DNA from: a virus
Reading direction: 5' to 3' (one strand)
Length of the DNA stretch: 33,396 nt
IMG/VR virus record: IMGVR_UViG_3300037961_000180
Span: 1 to 33,396 of that record
Shown: in pieces, positions 12,142 through 21,900 of the stretch
Layout of the letters: each line of letters begins with the position of its first letter
Position numbering within the stretch: position 1 is the first letter of the stretch
Made by a program: the position numbers and the translations under genes
The notes under the pieces: generated by a model
Databases searched by the model: none
Told to the model about the DNA's origin: nothing
Seen by the model: the letters and a program-made list of their open reading frames with translations, nothing else

Positions 12142-14237
12142 ATGCCTGCCATTCTCATCATAGATTCATTATGCATACGTTCTTTATCTTGCTCTGCTTT
12201 TATCTTAGCTAAATCAACAGCTTGCCCATACTGACCTGCAAGTGTTGCTGCATCTACATATAGGTCTTGCGCCATCTGATCTCTAGCTAGGTCATCTTTC
12301 ATCGCCATCTCATGCATTTTACGTTGATTTTCCATCTGAGCTTTAGTCATATCAACTTGTGCTTTTGTTTGCGCTTTCATTGCTTCTGCCTGCACCATAG
12401 CTTGCGCTGGGTCAGATGGTTGCTGACCTGCTAATGCCGCTTGTTGCTGCTGTTGCATCTGCAAGAGTTGCATCTCTATCTCTGGTGTAATTGGCGCGAA
12501 ATAACGATCTGCATTTCTAATCCCGCTCGATGCTAATATGTCTGCAAGAGTGTTGCGGATGTTTGTAAGCGATACTAAGCCATTCATAGGGCCGTATGTC
12601 TGATAGACCATAGTTTGCTGTTGCAATGCCATAGCCAGAGCATTTGTTTTTTCCTCTTCTCTACCAGTGCCTAGACCTACGTTAATGCTAACGTCCATGT
12701 CTATGTCAAAAGCTTTTGGATCGACAGGTTGGAAACGCCCATTCATACGCATCATTGCGCCGTTTTCCATGTTCTTTTGTAGCAATCTTAGCATTAAGCC
12801 AAACAAGTCTCTTGCGCCATCTGCTAGGTTACGCACCATCACCTCTACCTGCCCTGCTGCGGCCTGCACAGTGGCTTGTACAGCAGCCTTAGTTGTAGAC
12901 TGCATTGCATCAGGGTCTAGCCCCATAGACGCTCTTGTAACGCCTGTCTTGCCCTCTACAAGCTGATCTAGGTACGTAAGTGCGCTTAGTGTTTGCCCTG
13001 CGGTAAATGGCACAGCTAAATCCTGTACTGCTCCAGGTTGCCTCATACGCACAATCGCGCCAATCTCATTATTTAGCACATCGTCTATGTTAACTGAGCC
13101 ATCAACTATACCAACGCGAGGATTGTTTGTCATAGCTACGTTATCGAGTATGCCACGCAGTATGCTTGTTGCTGCGTCTTGGTCATCAATCACAATGTCT
13201 GCAATGCTTCTGCCATAAAAGGTGTGCGGCTCTGGATCAACTTCAAATTTTGCAAAAGGTATTTCGTCTGCGAGTTCGTAATCTAGCAGTCTGTACTTTG
13301 TCCCGCCGCACAAGAACTTGTGTAACACAGCTACGCCTGTGCCGTCCACATCCATACGCATGTATGCTTCTGTTACAGTAACCTGACGCATAGATGGGTC
13401 AGAGCTTGTTTCGTTAAAATCATCTTCATAACCTTGACGCTCAATACGCTCCGCCTCAGTCATTTCTGTGCCTGCGTCAAAGCTGTCTAGGTCAAGAATT
13501 GTTTCTGGGTCAAAACCCATCGCAATCAAATCACCTGCACGCATCTCTGTGCGGTGAGCAATAACATGAGCATCTTCTAGCGTTCTACAGTTTCTATCTA
13601 CAAAGAACTCTTCTGGCGGCACGCTTTCTATACGCAGCCTGCCTGTAGTTTCTCTGCGCGATACTTTGGCAGAATGAACAGGCGTTTGCACCTCAACGCC
13701 TTGTTCATCCATGCTCATTTCCTGCTCTACTGTATGCTCAAGAACCGTTACATCATCGTCCTGCACCAAAAACGTATACTCATCATCGTCTAGGTTAGTG
13801 TAGGTATATATCTCTGCGGTAGGCATTTCTTCCCAATATGCTTTTACTATGCCTTGCTTTTTAATTAGCGCATCGTGGAAAGCATCGTTTAGCACTCTGT
13901 AGCCGTTGCTTCTCTGAAACTCATAATGCACATAATCTGTGGCTTGCTCTGCCATATTCACATCTTCTGGGCCATGCGGCATAAACTCTACAGGCTTTGC
14001 AGTGCTTAGAAATACACGCATCAATGATGGTTTAATCGCACGCACCGTATCTCGAACCTTAGTAGCGACTACTTTGCTTCGACCATCCTCGTAGCCTATA
14101 TCTACCTCACCATCGTAGTAACGTTGCGATCTAATGCGATCTTCTGATATTTCGCTTTCTACAAAGTCTACCGCATCGTCTATAGCGTTCTGAACAATAG
14201 TCTCTATCTCGCGTTCTGTTTTTGCTTTTAGTTCCAT
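12138..14237 (-). CDS. Portal protein, P22-type
   Basis: A 699-residue protein forming the dodecameric ring at the capsid vertex through which DNA enters and leaves. P22 gp1 is 725 residues. The N-terminal region has RYYDGEVDIGYEDGRSKVVA and RDTVRAIKPSLMRVF; the stem and crown follow, with YGRSIADIVIDDQDAATSILRGILDN and GVTRASMGLDPDAMQ. The last 120 residues are a Gln/Ala/Met-rich helix that would make a barrel-like C-terminus. It starts directly after the stop of the putative ejection protein gene (TAGATG) and lies near scaffold and coat, as expected. Confidence 0.9.
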   Translation of the reverse strand: MELKAKTEREIETIVQNAIDDAVDFVESEISEDRIRSQRYYDGEVDIGYEDGRSKVVATKVRDTVRAIKPSLMRVFLSTAKPVEFMPHGPEDVNMAEQATDYVHYEFQRSNGYRVLNDAFHDALIKKQGIVKAYWEEMPTAEIYTYTNLDDDEYTFLVQDDDVTVLEHTVEQEMSMDEQGVEVQTPVHSAKVSRRETTGRLRIESVPPEEFFVDRNCRTLEDAHVIAHRTEMRAGDLIAMGFDPETILDLDSFDAGTEMTEAERIERQGYEDDFNETSSDPSMRQVTVTEAYMRMDVDGTGVAVLHKFLCGGTKYRLLDYELADEIPFAKFEVDPEPHTFYGRSIADIVIDDQDAATSILRGILDNVAMTNNPRVGIVDGSVNIDDVLNNEIGAIVRMRQPGAVQDLAVPFTAGQTLSALTYLDQLVEGKTGVTRASMGLDPDAMQSTTKAAVQATVQAAAGQVEVMVRNLADGARDLFGLMLRLLQKNMENGAMMRMNGRFQPVDPKAFDIDMDVSINVGLGTGREEEKTNALAMALQQQTMVYQTYGPMNGLVSLTNIRNTLADILASSGIRNADRYFAPITPEIEMQLLQMQQQQQAALAGQQPSDPAQAMVQAEAMKAQTKAQVDMTKAQMENQRKMHEMAMKDDLARDQMAQDLYVDAATLAGQYGQAVDLAKIKAEQDKERMHNESMMRMAGI

Positions 14238-15851
14238 CTATTGCCCCTGAAAATATTGCATTAATTGATTAGATATTGCTGGCTCAAGTTGACTAGACAC
14301 TGCTGGCGCACCTGCCCTAGCAGCTACATTTGGAAGAGATATTACATTAGCAGTAAATCTTGGCACTCCATAACCTAATGCAGTTCCCGCAACTCCAGTT
14401 GCCATTGCAGCGCCAGTTCTAAGAGGTTGCTTAAAAAGCCTATCTAGAAAATACATAAAACCAAGTCTTCCTGCTGACCCACTGTCTGGAATAGTTTTAC
14501 CCATAACATCTTGCGCCTGTTGAGCAAATTCTTGCTGTATTCCTTGCCCTCTAGCTGTAGCAAGTTTTCTTCTAGTATTATCAACAGCTTTTGATGCAGA
14601 TAATAATTGCGCTGGAGTAAATACGCCGCCCGTTCTTGTAGCGTTAGCTACTGCTTTTTCTACTGGAAGTAATGTTTTGAAAGCTTTTTGAACTCTATTA
14701 TAATCAGCCATTACATCTTTATTTGCACTTTTTAGGCTATCTCGTAAAAGTGCTTGAAAATCAAACAAAGCATCTCCAACCTGTCTTTCAACGGCTAAAT
14801 TGCTTTTTCTAAAAGTTGTAGCTGCTAATCCTAAATCGCCATCAACGCTTTTTAACACATCACCAGTTCTATTTTGTGCCAACCTTGAAAACTGCTCTGT
14901 TAATATGCCATCCATAACTTTAACATATTCGTCTGGTAACTTAGCTGATCTATCGCGAAATATTTTTTGAATACCATTAATAAATTTATCATCTACATTT
15001 ATTGAAAGTTTTGGGATTACTTCATCATAAGCAGCCCTAATTGCGTCATCTGCAATCGTAAAAGCCTCATTGCCAGAAACACCTGATGGTATTTTTACTT
15101 GCTTTTTAGGATTTTTACCCATGATAAAACTAAAAGCAGCCTTTATTTTGCCTTTATTTTTATTTTGATTCAAAACGTCTATGGCTTCATTCATAGTAGC
15201 CCTACCAAAACTTTCTAAGTTCTGCGCTTCTTTTTTCTTTATAAAATCACCAATTATTGGAATAGATGCTGCGGCCTCTTCTGCCATTCTCATTCTGCCG
15301 CCAAGAGCCTGGCCTGGAGTAAGGTTTACCCCCTTCTTCATAAGATCACTTGCTGCTCTAGAAACATTTGGTAAAATTACATCTCCAGCTTTTCCTAAAG
15401 CTGCACTTGTTAATCCTGTTGTTGCAGCAGCTTTTGCTCTATCAAGAGCATCCCCTTCAGCAGAGCCAGCGCCATATGCCGCGCCCTCAATACCAGCAAC
15501 TTTAAGCGCACCTTTTACGCCAAGCCTAGCAAGCCCAGCACCGCCTGCGATAGCTGTAGGTAATGATCCAGCAATCTCTAAACCTAACGCTGTTTTTGGG
15601 TTTTCTTTAGCAAACTGTTTTATTTCGTTTCTAATTTCTTTTACGTTTTCAGCATATGTCTGATCACCCATCAAAGCTCTAAAAGCAGCTTCAGCTTCAT
15701 CAGCAGTTCCAAAAGACAAGCCTTGCAAAACAGCCCTAGCCATACCGCCTATTTTGCTTTTCTTATCATCAGACTTTGGCTCAGATTCTTCTTTTTGCTT
15801 GTCTTGAGCTTGCTTTAGTAGTGCCTGCCTTAATAATTCTTCTTTGGTCAT
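14238..15851 (-). CDS. Putative internal virion or DNA-ejection protein
   Basis: A 537-residue protein. After a charged leader come GLSFGTADEAEAAFRALMGD (about 45-64), a helix, then a Gly/Ala-rich amphipathic stretch (ALGLEIAGSLPTAIAGGAGLARL and KAAATTGLTSAALGKAGDVIL). This pattern is common in phage internal proteins injected with the DNA to bridge the cell envelope. The C-terminal part is a long helical region with a Gly/Ala-rich end (TGAAMATGVAGTALGYGVPRF) that could insert into membrane. It lies next to three more candidate ejection proteins and the portal, as in P22 (gp7, gp20, gp16). No enzymatic motif was found. Confidence 0.7.
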   Translation of the reverse strand: MTKEELLRQALLKQAQDKQKEESEPKSDDKKSKIGGMARAVLQGLSFGTADEAEAAFRALMGDQTYAENVKEIRNEIKQFAKENPKTALGLEIAGSLPTAIAGGAGLARLGVKGALKVAGIEGAAYGAGSAEGDALDRAKAAATTGLTSAALGKAGDVILPNVSRAASDLMKKGVNLTPGQALGGRMRMAEEAAASIPIIGDFIKKKEAQNLESFGRATMNEAIDVLNQNKNKGKIKAAFSFIMGKNPKKQVKIPSGVSGNEAFTIADDAIRAAYDEVIPKLSINVDDKFINGIQKIFRDRSAKLPDEYVKVMDGILTEQFSRLAQNRTGDVLKSVDGDLGLAATTFRKSNLAVERQVGDALFDFQALLRDSLKSANKDVMADYNRVQKAFKTLLPVEKAVANATRTGGVFTPAQLLSASKAVDNTRRKLATARGQGIQQEFAQQAQDVMGKTIPDSGSAGRLGFMYFLDRLFKQPLRTGAAMATGVAGTALGYGVPRFTANVISLPNVAARAGAPAVSSQLEPAISNQLMQYFQGQ

Positions 15852-15855
15852 ATAA

Positions 15856-17175
15856 TTAGTCCGCTGGCTGTGAAATCATTTCCGATAATATTTCTTGGTA
15901 TCTTACTAAATCTGGCCCAAATACGTTTGACAAATCTGCCGCCGATCCAGATTGCATCGCAGTTGTTATTATTGCCCTTAACTCGTCATCACTAAGCTTT
16001 CTATCTCCGCCAGTTGGTGGAGGGTCTTTAGGTTTTAAAACAGACCTGTCTGGCGTAAATATAGATTTATCAATTTCAAATGGCTCTATTTGTTCATACC
16101 CAGACTCACTGTAAACTTGTTTTACAGCATTGTTGTGTAGCTTTGTTTTTCTATTTAAAGAATTAGCTTTATCCTCGTAAAGACTAGCAAGCTGTTGTGC
16201 TACAATTTCTTTATTTTGTAATAAATTAACATCGCCACCAAGGTTAGCTATAATTCTCAATGCGTCCTGCTCGGTCATTACACCGCCGCCAACAGTTTCT
16301 ATTCTAAACCTACCAATTAAACCTTGAAGTCTACCTTCAGCTAACCTGTTATTTATTTCAGTTTTACTCAATGTAGTAAAATCATCTATGTTAAAAGCTC
16401 TTTTTAAAAACCCTCCAAGTAAAGTTTTTGCAGTTGCAGAAAATTGATCTGCTAATCTTAACAAGCCTTCATTAGTATTATTAACCGTAGACATATATTC
16501 TGCTAAACGGCGCATACTTGCCCTGTCTGTATTTAGTTCATCAAAATTCTTAGTAAATTGAGCAAAGTTAGGAATAGTTTTCGCAAACGTTGCATCAGTT
16601 ACAGGACTATGCGCTGTTATATCAATATAATTTTTTTGCTGAGTAATAGGGTCGTACTGAAAATACTTCCCATCATACGGGTCAAAATTAACCTCACCAA
16701 TAATTTCACCTGTTTCTCTATTTTTATAAACACCCTTACTTTGTATTGAAACTTTATTTCTCATATACTGATCAAAAGTAAGGTTTGGATTTTCTAATTT
16801 TAACGCTTGATAATTTTTATAATCTGATGTGTCAAAGTCTGTTCCTTTTAAGCTGTCTAACCCAGCCTCAAAAAGCGCAAGCTCTTTATCTCTCTCAAAC
16901 TTAGCATCTGCTTGTCTCATTTGCATTTGCTGCTGAAGTATTGTTGACAAGCCTTGATCTGCTTTTAATGCACCAGTTTCAATCATGTCTGCCATTTGTA
17001 AAGCATCTGGCGTTCCAAGTTCACGCAAATACTCAATAGTTTTATTTTTCGCTCTTTTAGCAGTTCTTTGCTGCCTTATTGTTTGTAGCCGAGTATCTAA
17101 TCCAGGGTCTGGCCTTAACCTCATTTGGTTAAAACCTGATGCTAATTCAGCAGCTACATCACGAAAATCTACCAT
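15856..17175 (-). CDS. Putative internal virion or ejection protein
   Basis: A 439-residue, mostly helical protein beginning MVDFRDVAAELASGFNQMRL. The N-terminal third is coiled-coil (QTIRQQRTAKRAKNKTIEYLRELGTPDALQMADMIETG), then a small strand-rich module (YKNRETGEIIGEVNFDPYDGKYFQYDP), then long helices. No catalytic motif. The likely role is a component of the ejection apparatus, from its place between the Gln/Ala-rich proteins and the portal and from its composition; the precise partner is unknown. Only four bases separate it from the next gene. Confidence 0.65.
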   Translation of the reverse strand: MVDFRDVAAELASGFNQMRLRPDPGLDTRLQTIRQQRTAKRAKNKTIEYLRELGTPDALQMADMIETGALKADQGLSTILQQQMQMRQADAKFERDKELALFEAGLDSLKGTDFDTSDYKNYQALKLENPNLTFDQYMRNKVSIQSKGVYKNRETGEIIGEVNFDPYDGKYFQYDPITQQKNYIDITAHSPVTDATFAKTIPNFAQFTKNFDELNTDRASMRRLAEYMSTVNNTNEGLLRLADQFSATAKTLLGGFLKRAFNIDDFTTLSKTEINNRLAEGRLQGLIGRFRIETVGGGVMTEQDALRIIANLGGDVNLLQNKEIVAQQLASLYEDKANSLNRKTKLHNNAVKQVYSESGYEQIEPFEIDKSIFTPDRSVLKPKDPPPTGGDRKLSDDELRAIITTAMQSGSAADLSNVFGPDLVRYQEILSEMISQPAD

Positions 17176-17183
17176 TTAATGCC

Positions 17184-17819
17184 TCACATAAATCTTGCCG
17201 CAGCAGATGCAGCAGTTGTTAAGTAATCAAACAATCCAGGCTGATATGACTCCGACTCACCTTGAGTTCCCCTTGTTAAGTTTGCACCACCAAACATCGT
17301 TGCTAAACCTGCTGCTGGAGATGCAGCATAACCTTGATATTGCTTTCTTGCCGCATCAATTAAACTCTGCATGGCGGCTTGCTGCATTGCGCCTTGTTGC
17401 ATCTGCTGTCGGTTTACAGCTTGCCCCATGCCAAATGCTTGCTGCCCTACGCCTTGCAATCCCTGTGCCGCCGTAAAAGCATTATTCATAGCTTGGTTGT
17501 AACCTGCTTGCCTCATACGAGCAGATTGATCTGCCATTTGCTGAGTAAAGTTTTTAGCCATCTCTGCTTCAGCTATGCCATGCCTTGAGCCACCGTAAGC
17601 GCCTGCTTGCTGTGCCTGTGCGCCCAACACGTTTTGCGCTTTTAACGCTTGCTGGCCCACATCCCTCATAGTTGCTTGAACAACTTGATTTTCGTATGGA
17701 TTCATAAGATTAGCCGCAGCCGCAGCAGGGTTTGCAAAAGTTTGCATTGCCCCCATGTTTGCCATTGAGGCACGTTGAAATGGATTTGCCACCATATTTG
17801 GATTTGCTGAAGCACCCAT
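17184..17819 (-). CDS. Gln/Ala/Met-rich putative internal virion protein
   Basis: A 211-residue protein with very biased content. The central part is Ala/Gln/Met-rich (QQALKAQNVLGAQAQQAGAY and MGQAVNRQQMQQGAMQQAAM), interrupted by GGSRHGIAEAEMA, and it ends in Gly-rich and aromatic residues. The SRHGIAEAE box recurs in marine podovirus proteins of this position. Such helical, flexible proteins are probably packed inside the head and ejected. It starts one base after the previous gene's stop region, so translation is likely coupled. Confidence 0.6.
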   Translation of the reverse strand: MGASANPNMVANPFQRASMANMGAMQTFANPAAAAANLMNPYENQVVQATMRDVGQQALKAQNVLGAQAQQAGAYGGSRHGIAEAEMAKNFTQQMADQSARMRQAGYNQAMNNAFTAAQGLQGVGQQAFGMGQAVNRQQMQQGAMQQAAMQSLIDAARKQYQGYAASPAAGLATMFGGANLTRGTQGESESYQPGLFDYLTTAASAAARFM

Positions 17820-17820
17820 G

Positions 17821-18267
17821 TTACTTACCCCTTCTTCCGCCTTGCATTTCTAATGCTACTGGTTGGTTTCCTGCTGCTCTTGATCCAAGCTGTCCTGTTA
17901 CTGGATCTACAGTAAAACTATCTATGTAACTTGCCTGTCCAGGTCGTTCAGCAGCAAGTTGATCTTGCGCTTGTTCAAAAGCAGGCGCAGATGAATAGCC
18001 CTGTATACCACTATCAAATGTTTGGGCTTCAGGCATATATTGCTGACCGCTTGCGGTTGGCATGCCAAATGCTTGCGCCATTTGATTAGTTCCCTCAAAT
18101 GCCGCTTGTTGCTGTGGAGAGAACGCCGCTACATCTGGCCCATAATATGGAACATAACCAGTCGCAGATACATCTTCTGCCATTCCAATGCCTTGCTGCA
18201 AAGCTGTTTCTGCAAACTTTGGCATTGTTACTTCATTGTTTCGGCGTCCACCTTTGCCACCACTCAT
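17821..18267 (-). CDS. Small Gln/Ala/Gly-rich virion-associated protein
   Basis: A 148-residue protein starting MSGGKGGRRNNEVTMPKFAE. It contains the aromatic segment TGYVPYYGPDVAAFSPQQQAAFEGTNQMAQAFG and a Gln/Ala-rich run, and ends with Gly/Arg residues (GGRRGK). The same start-type (Gly/Lys-rich) is frequent in marine podovirus internal-protein clusters. The frame is open to 18312, but AAGGAG lies before ATG 18267. It is probably a partner of the following Gln/Ala-rich protein; function unproved. Confidence 0.65.
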   Translation of the reverse strand: MSGGKGGRRNNEVTMPKFAETALQQGIGMAEDVSATGYVPYYGPDVAAFSPQQQAAFEGTNQMAQAFGMPTASGQQYMPEAQTFDSGIQGYSSAPAFEQAQDQLAAERPGQASYIDSFTVDPVTGQLGSRAAGNQPVALEMQGGRRGK

Positions 18268-18268
18268 T

Positions 18269-18643
18269 TTATATCTCCTTTTGAAATGAAGCGTGCAGTG
18301 GTTCCCAACCATGCGCCTTCAAAGGTTTCTTCCATCCAAAACGACCTGTAATCGTCAAAGCCTCACATCCATAGCTCTTTGCCCAATCTGTAACATCACT
18401 ATGCATATCTAACAACTGATCTAGTTCTCCGCCGCCTAAAAACACATTTAGCGTCTTTTTTTTAGGATATACCACAATTTCTGTGACAATGCACCCCCTT
18501 GGACTAGGCCATAGCTGCATACGGCCTTCAACAATACCTTTTGCCACATCTTCAAAAATATGTGTACCACCTGAATACTCCAAAGCCGCCTCTATCCAAG
18601 GGCGGCATCTTTCTAATTCATTTACTTGTGTGTCTTTAGGCAT
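18269..18643 (-). CDS. Conserved phage protein, GNAT-like appearance
   Basis: A 124-residue protein with the pattern CRPWIEAALEYSGGTHIFEDV, then QLWPSPRGCIVTEIVVYPKKKTLNVFLGGGE, and finally YGCEALTITGRFGWKKPLKAHGWEPLH. The same set (QLWP, GC-V-TEI, GCxxLxxxGRxGW, HGW) is found in many tailed phages with P22-type portals, always near tail or ejection genes. The C-terminal pattern resembles a GNAT acetyltransferase fold, but the CoA-binding signature is not clear, so acetylation is only a guess. Confidence 0.7.
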   Translation of the reverse strand: MPKDTQVNELERCRPWIEAALEYSGGTHIFEDVAKGIVEGRMQLWPSPRGCIVTEIVVYPKKKTLNVFLGGGELDQLLDMHSDVTDWAKSYGCEALTITGRFGWKKPLKAHGWEPLHASFQKEI

Positions 18644-18991
18644 CTAGTATGTAGACAATGCTACCCTCTTCCAAATTGCTGTGCTGCCATCGTGTGTAGC
18701 CGTACAAATATAAATATAATTAGTATCCCAAGCTATCATGCCAGCATCATCACCAGCCGCACCGACACTCGAACTAGGTGTTGTCTGTTTCATAGCAACT
18801 TGCTTAAAAGCGTTCTGTGCTGACACAACAGGGTAATTCTTGTTTTCATCCCATAAAAATATACCATTTTCGCTAGGATTATCCTCTGTTGTCTTATGAT
18901 ATAGCTTACCTAAATTTCGTGTAAGAAACAGATTTAGCTGTCTGCCCCACTGCCTTATGTCTTCGCCAAGAATAGGTGGTGTAACTGGCAT
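18644..18991 (-). CDS. Small tail or fibre-associated protein
   Basis: A 115-residue protein with an N-terminal helix (DIRQWGRQLNLFLTRNLGKLYHK) and a C-terminal strand-rich module (GAAGDDAGMIAWDTNYIYICTATHDGSTAIWKRVAL). That C-terminal pattern is common as a small beta-fold in marine phage tail proteins. The start overlaps the previous stop by one base (TAATG), coupling it to the large nozzle protein. Confidence 0.65.
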   Translation of the reverse strand: MPVTPPILGEDIRQWGRQLNLFLTRNLGKLYHKTTEDNPSENGIFLWDENKNYPVVSAQNAFKQVAMKQTTPSSSVGAAGDDAGMIAWDTNYIYICTATHDGSTAIWKRVALSTY

Positions 18992-21900
18992 TAGCGCCTA
19001 CCCCCTGCCTTAACGTCTAATCTCATAACGCCTACACGCCAATCTGTAGCCTGATCACCTTCAACGCGCATTTTAACCTGTCTGCCAGTAAATCTTACTG
19101 ACGTTGGGTTAGAAGGGTTAAATGGGCCAAAAGTACGTTCTGTATCGTTAGGATGAAATCGTGTCTTAAATTTTAAATCTACGTCACCTTGAGTTTTTTC
19201 ATCCGTTATAACTTCAGTAACTTTTGCAACCTGATCACCGTTAACAATGCTTACTGGCCCTGTTTCGCAGAAAATAGACGAACCCTCGTAGTTAAAACCT
19301 ATTTCATGGTTCATAATATCCGTCTTTGCACCGTGTTTAGCCATGAATGGATATGCAAAAACACCGCGACTTACGCCTGACGTTCTTGATAAATTACCTA
19401 TTAGCCAGTGATTATCTTTGAAATCATAAGCTACATAACGATCTATTTCTGTAGATCCAGACGAACAGTAAAACCACCAAATTTCGTTGTTTGCACCATT
19501 GACCATACCCCACACTTTGGACTGTTGTGCCTGGTTAAAGTCATTAAATACATAATCATGAACATCACAGTTTAGTGTTTGTACGCTGTTACCATCGAAG
19601 TAATGAAAGTTTTCCTGACCGTACCAAAATGCACCTTGGTCAGTTGCTACCGCACTAAGCCTAGATACAGCACCACAATTTGTTCCTACACGCTGAAATG
19701 AATACACATACGGTGGAGCAATGTATTGCGCCATGTGAGCATCAGTATCAGTAATAATTAACGTAACGCCTCTTGTTCTAACGCCGCACATAATCTGACC
19801 GCTTGTGGCAAGCTCTATATCTCCTGCCTCATTTGTTGCGGCTGGCGTCCACTGTGTATTGTTTTCTTTATCGCACCACTGAACTTTACGACTATTACCG
19901 CCAGCACCTAATGCAAAGATAAAGCGTTCTTCTGTTACAACTAATCCTTTATTGTTAATAGGTGCGTTTGCTATTGGTTCTGCAACAGTCTTTTTCTTTA
20001 ATGAGATATTATCAATATCAAAATTTGGTGTGTTATAAGCTTGCGGTATTATCTCTATTTTTACCGCCGTATCATCTGCACCAAATCTAAAGATATTTGA
20101 CCCAACAGCTAGAGTTTCGTGAACATGAACCGTTGTGCTAGTTGTGCCAGTTACCTTGATTTTGACGTTAGGAACAGTGCTTGCGTCACTATCATCATTA
20201 GGGTCTATCAAATCAACGGTAACATCGTAGCTGTCTTGTATGTCAGGCGTAACAACTAGACCGCTTACTGTTTGATCTAAATTACCAAAGTTAAGTCTTT
20301 GCAGTTGATGCGTAGAGCCAATGTCTTGCCTAATTACATGGCTTGACCCAATGTCTAAATCAAAAGAATGATTAGTGCCTAATGATCCTGCAGGAGCCGT
20401 AAGGTTGATTGCAGAGCCGCCAGACGTTGCTGCTAGTTGAAATGTGTCCGTTGTTGCCCCTACAACAAAATAATTTGTTCCTGTTGTTAAGCCACCTATG
20501 TTTGTGCCGCCACCATTAGAATAAGTAACCTCGTTTCCGTTAGCTAAACCATGACCAGCAATTGTAATTGTTTCTGTATTGTAATCTATAGGAGCAACCG
20601 CAGATGCAGCGACAGTAGTAATAGTATTACCCATCCCTGCACCATGAACCGAACAAACGTAGGCCAAACCACTAGCAGGAGCATTTGCTGGAACAGCGAA
20701 GGTAACACTTGCGCCAGACGTTCCTGCCGTTCCTGTTGTTGTAACTCCTGTGGTATAACTTGCACCACCATTTTGAAAAACTAACGGATGTCCACTATTA
20801 GAAGCATCGGACATATCAAAAGTATATGTTGTACCTCTAATTAATGTTAAAACTGGCGCTGTTACGCCATTAAAATGAAACCTGTTAGCACCACCTACAT
20901 TAGCCACTGTTACTGTATTAGTTGTTGGGCTAACCGAAGCGCCGTTTGGATCAAAAGAAACATTTAGATCAGCCGTAAGATCTATAGCTGCACCGCCAGA
21001 CGTTGCTGCTAACTGAAACTCTGTTCCAGAAGCGTTAATAATAAAATAGTTAGTATTATTAACCAGACCGCCTATGTCTGTTCCAGATCCGTTAGAATAA
21101 GTAACTTTGTCACCATTAGAAAATGTGTTGGACGTTACTATTTTATTATTTGTTACATCTTTTACAGCATTATCATCAGCGTCAAAAGTAACTTGCTTGT
21201 TTGCTAACAAATTAATAGCAGAGCCACCGCTTGTTGCAGCAAGCTTAAACGTGTTTGCAGTTGCAGAAACTATGAAATAATTTGTGCCGTTAGTCAGGCC
21301 ATCTATAGCAGTTTGACCAGTTGGCACGACATAAGTAACCTCGTCACCATCTGCAAAGTCATGTCCTGTTATTGTAATTGTGTCGTTTGCCACATCAACA
21401 ATGGCTGTATCATCTGCATCGAACAATGGCTTGTATTGTGCATATGCAGCAACACCGCCAGAAATTGACCAGTTAGTACCCTTATTCCAACTAGCATCGG
21501 TTGCGTAATCACCATTAGTCACTAACTCAGCGCCAACCGTTGTTGTCAAATCCCATTCCCAAAGACGCCCATCATCGTTATGAAGACCAACCAAGTTTTC
21601 GCCAAAGTTATCTAATTGCCATGTTGTAGCTTCTTGAGGCACACTATCGCTTGTCACCGCCGCAGGTTGACCATAATAACCTATGCCGTAAAATCCAAAC
21701 CCGTAACCAGTATTGACCGCCGCATCTTCACGACCAGCCGCTAAATCGTCAGGCGTAATATCGTAGCAAATTCCTGCACCTGTCATTCCCACTAACTGAT
21801 CATGTGAGCCACCAGCCACCCATGCAGTACCATCGTTAGATTGCCAAGAATGCATACCCCTGACAGGGTTATTAGCAAACGCTGCCTTGCGTGTTGTCCA

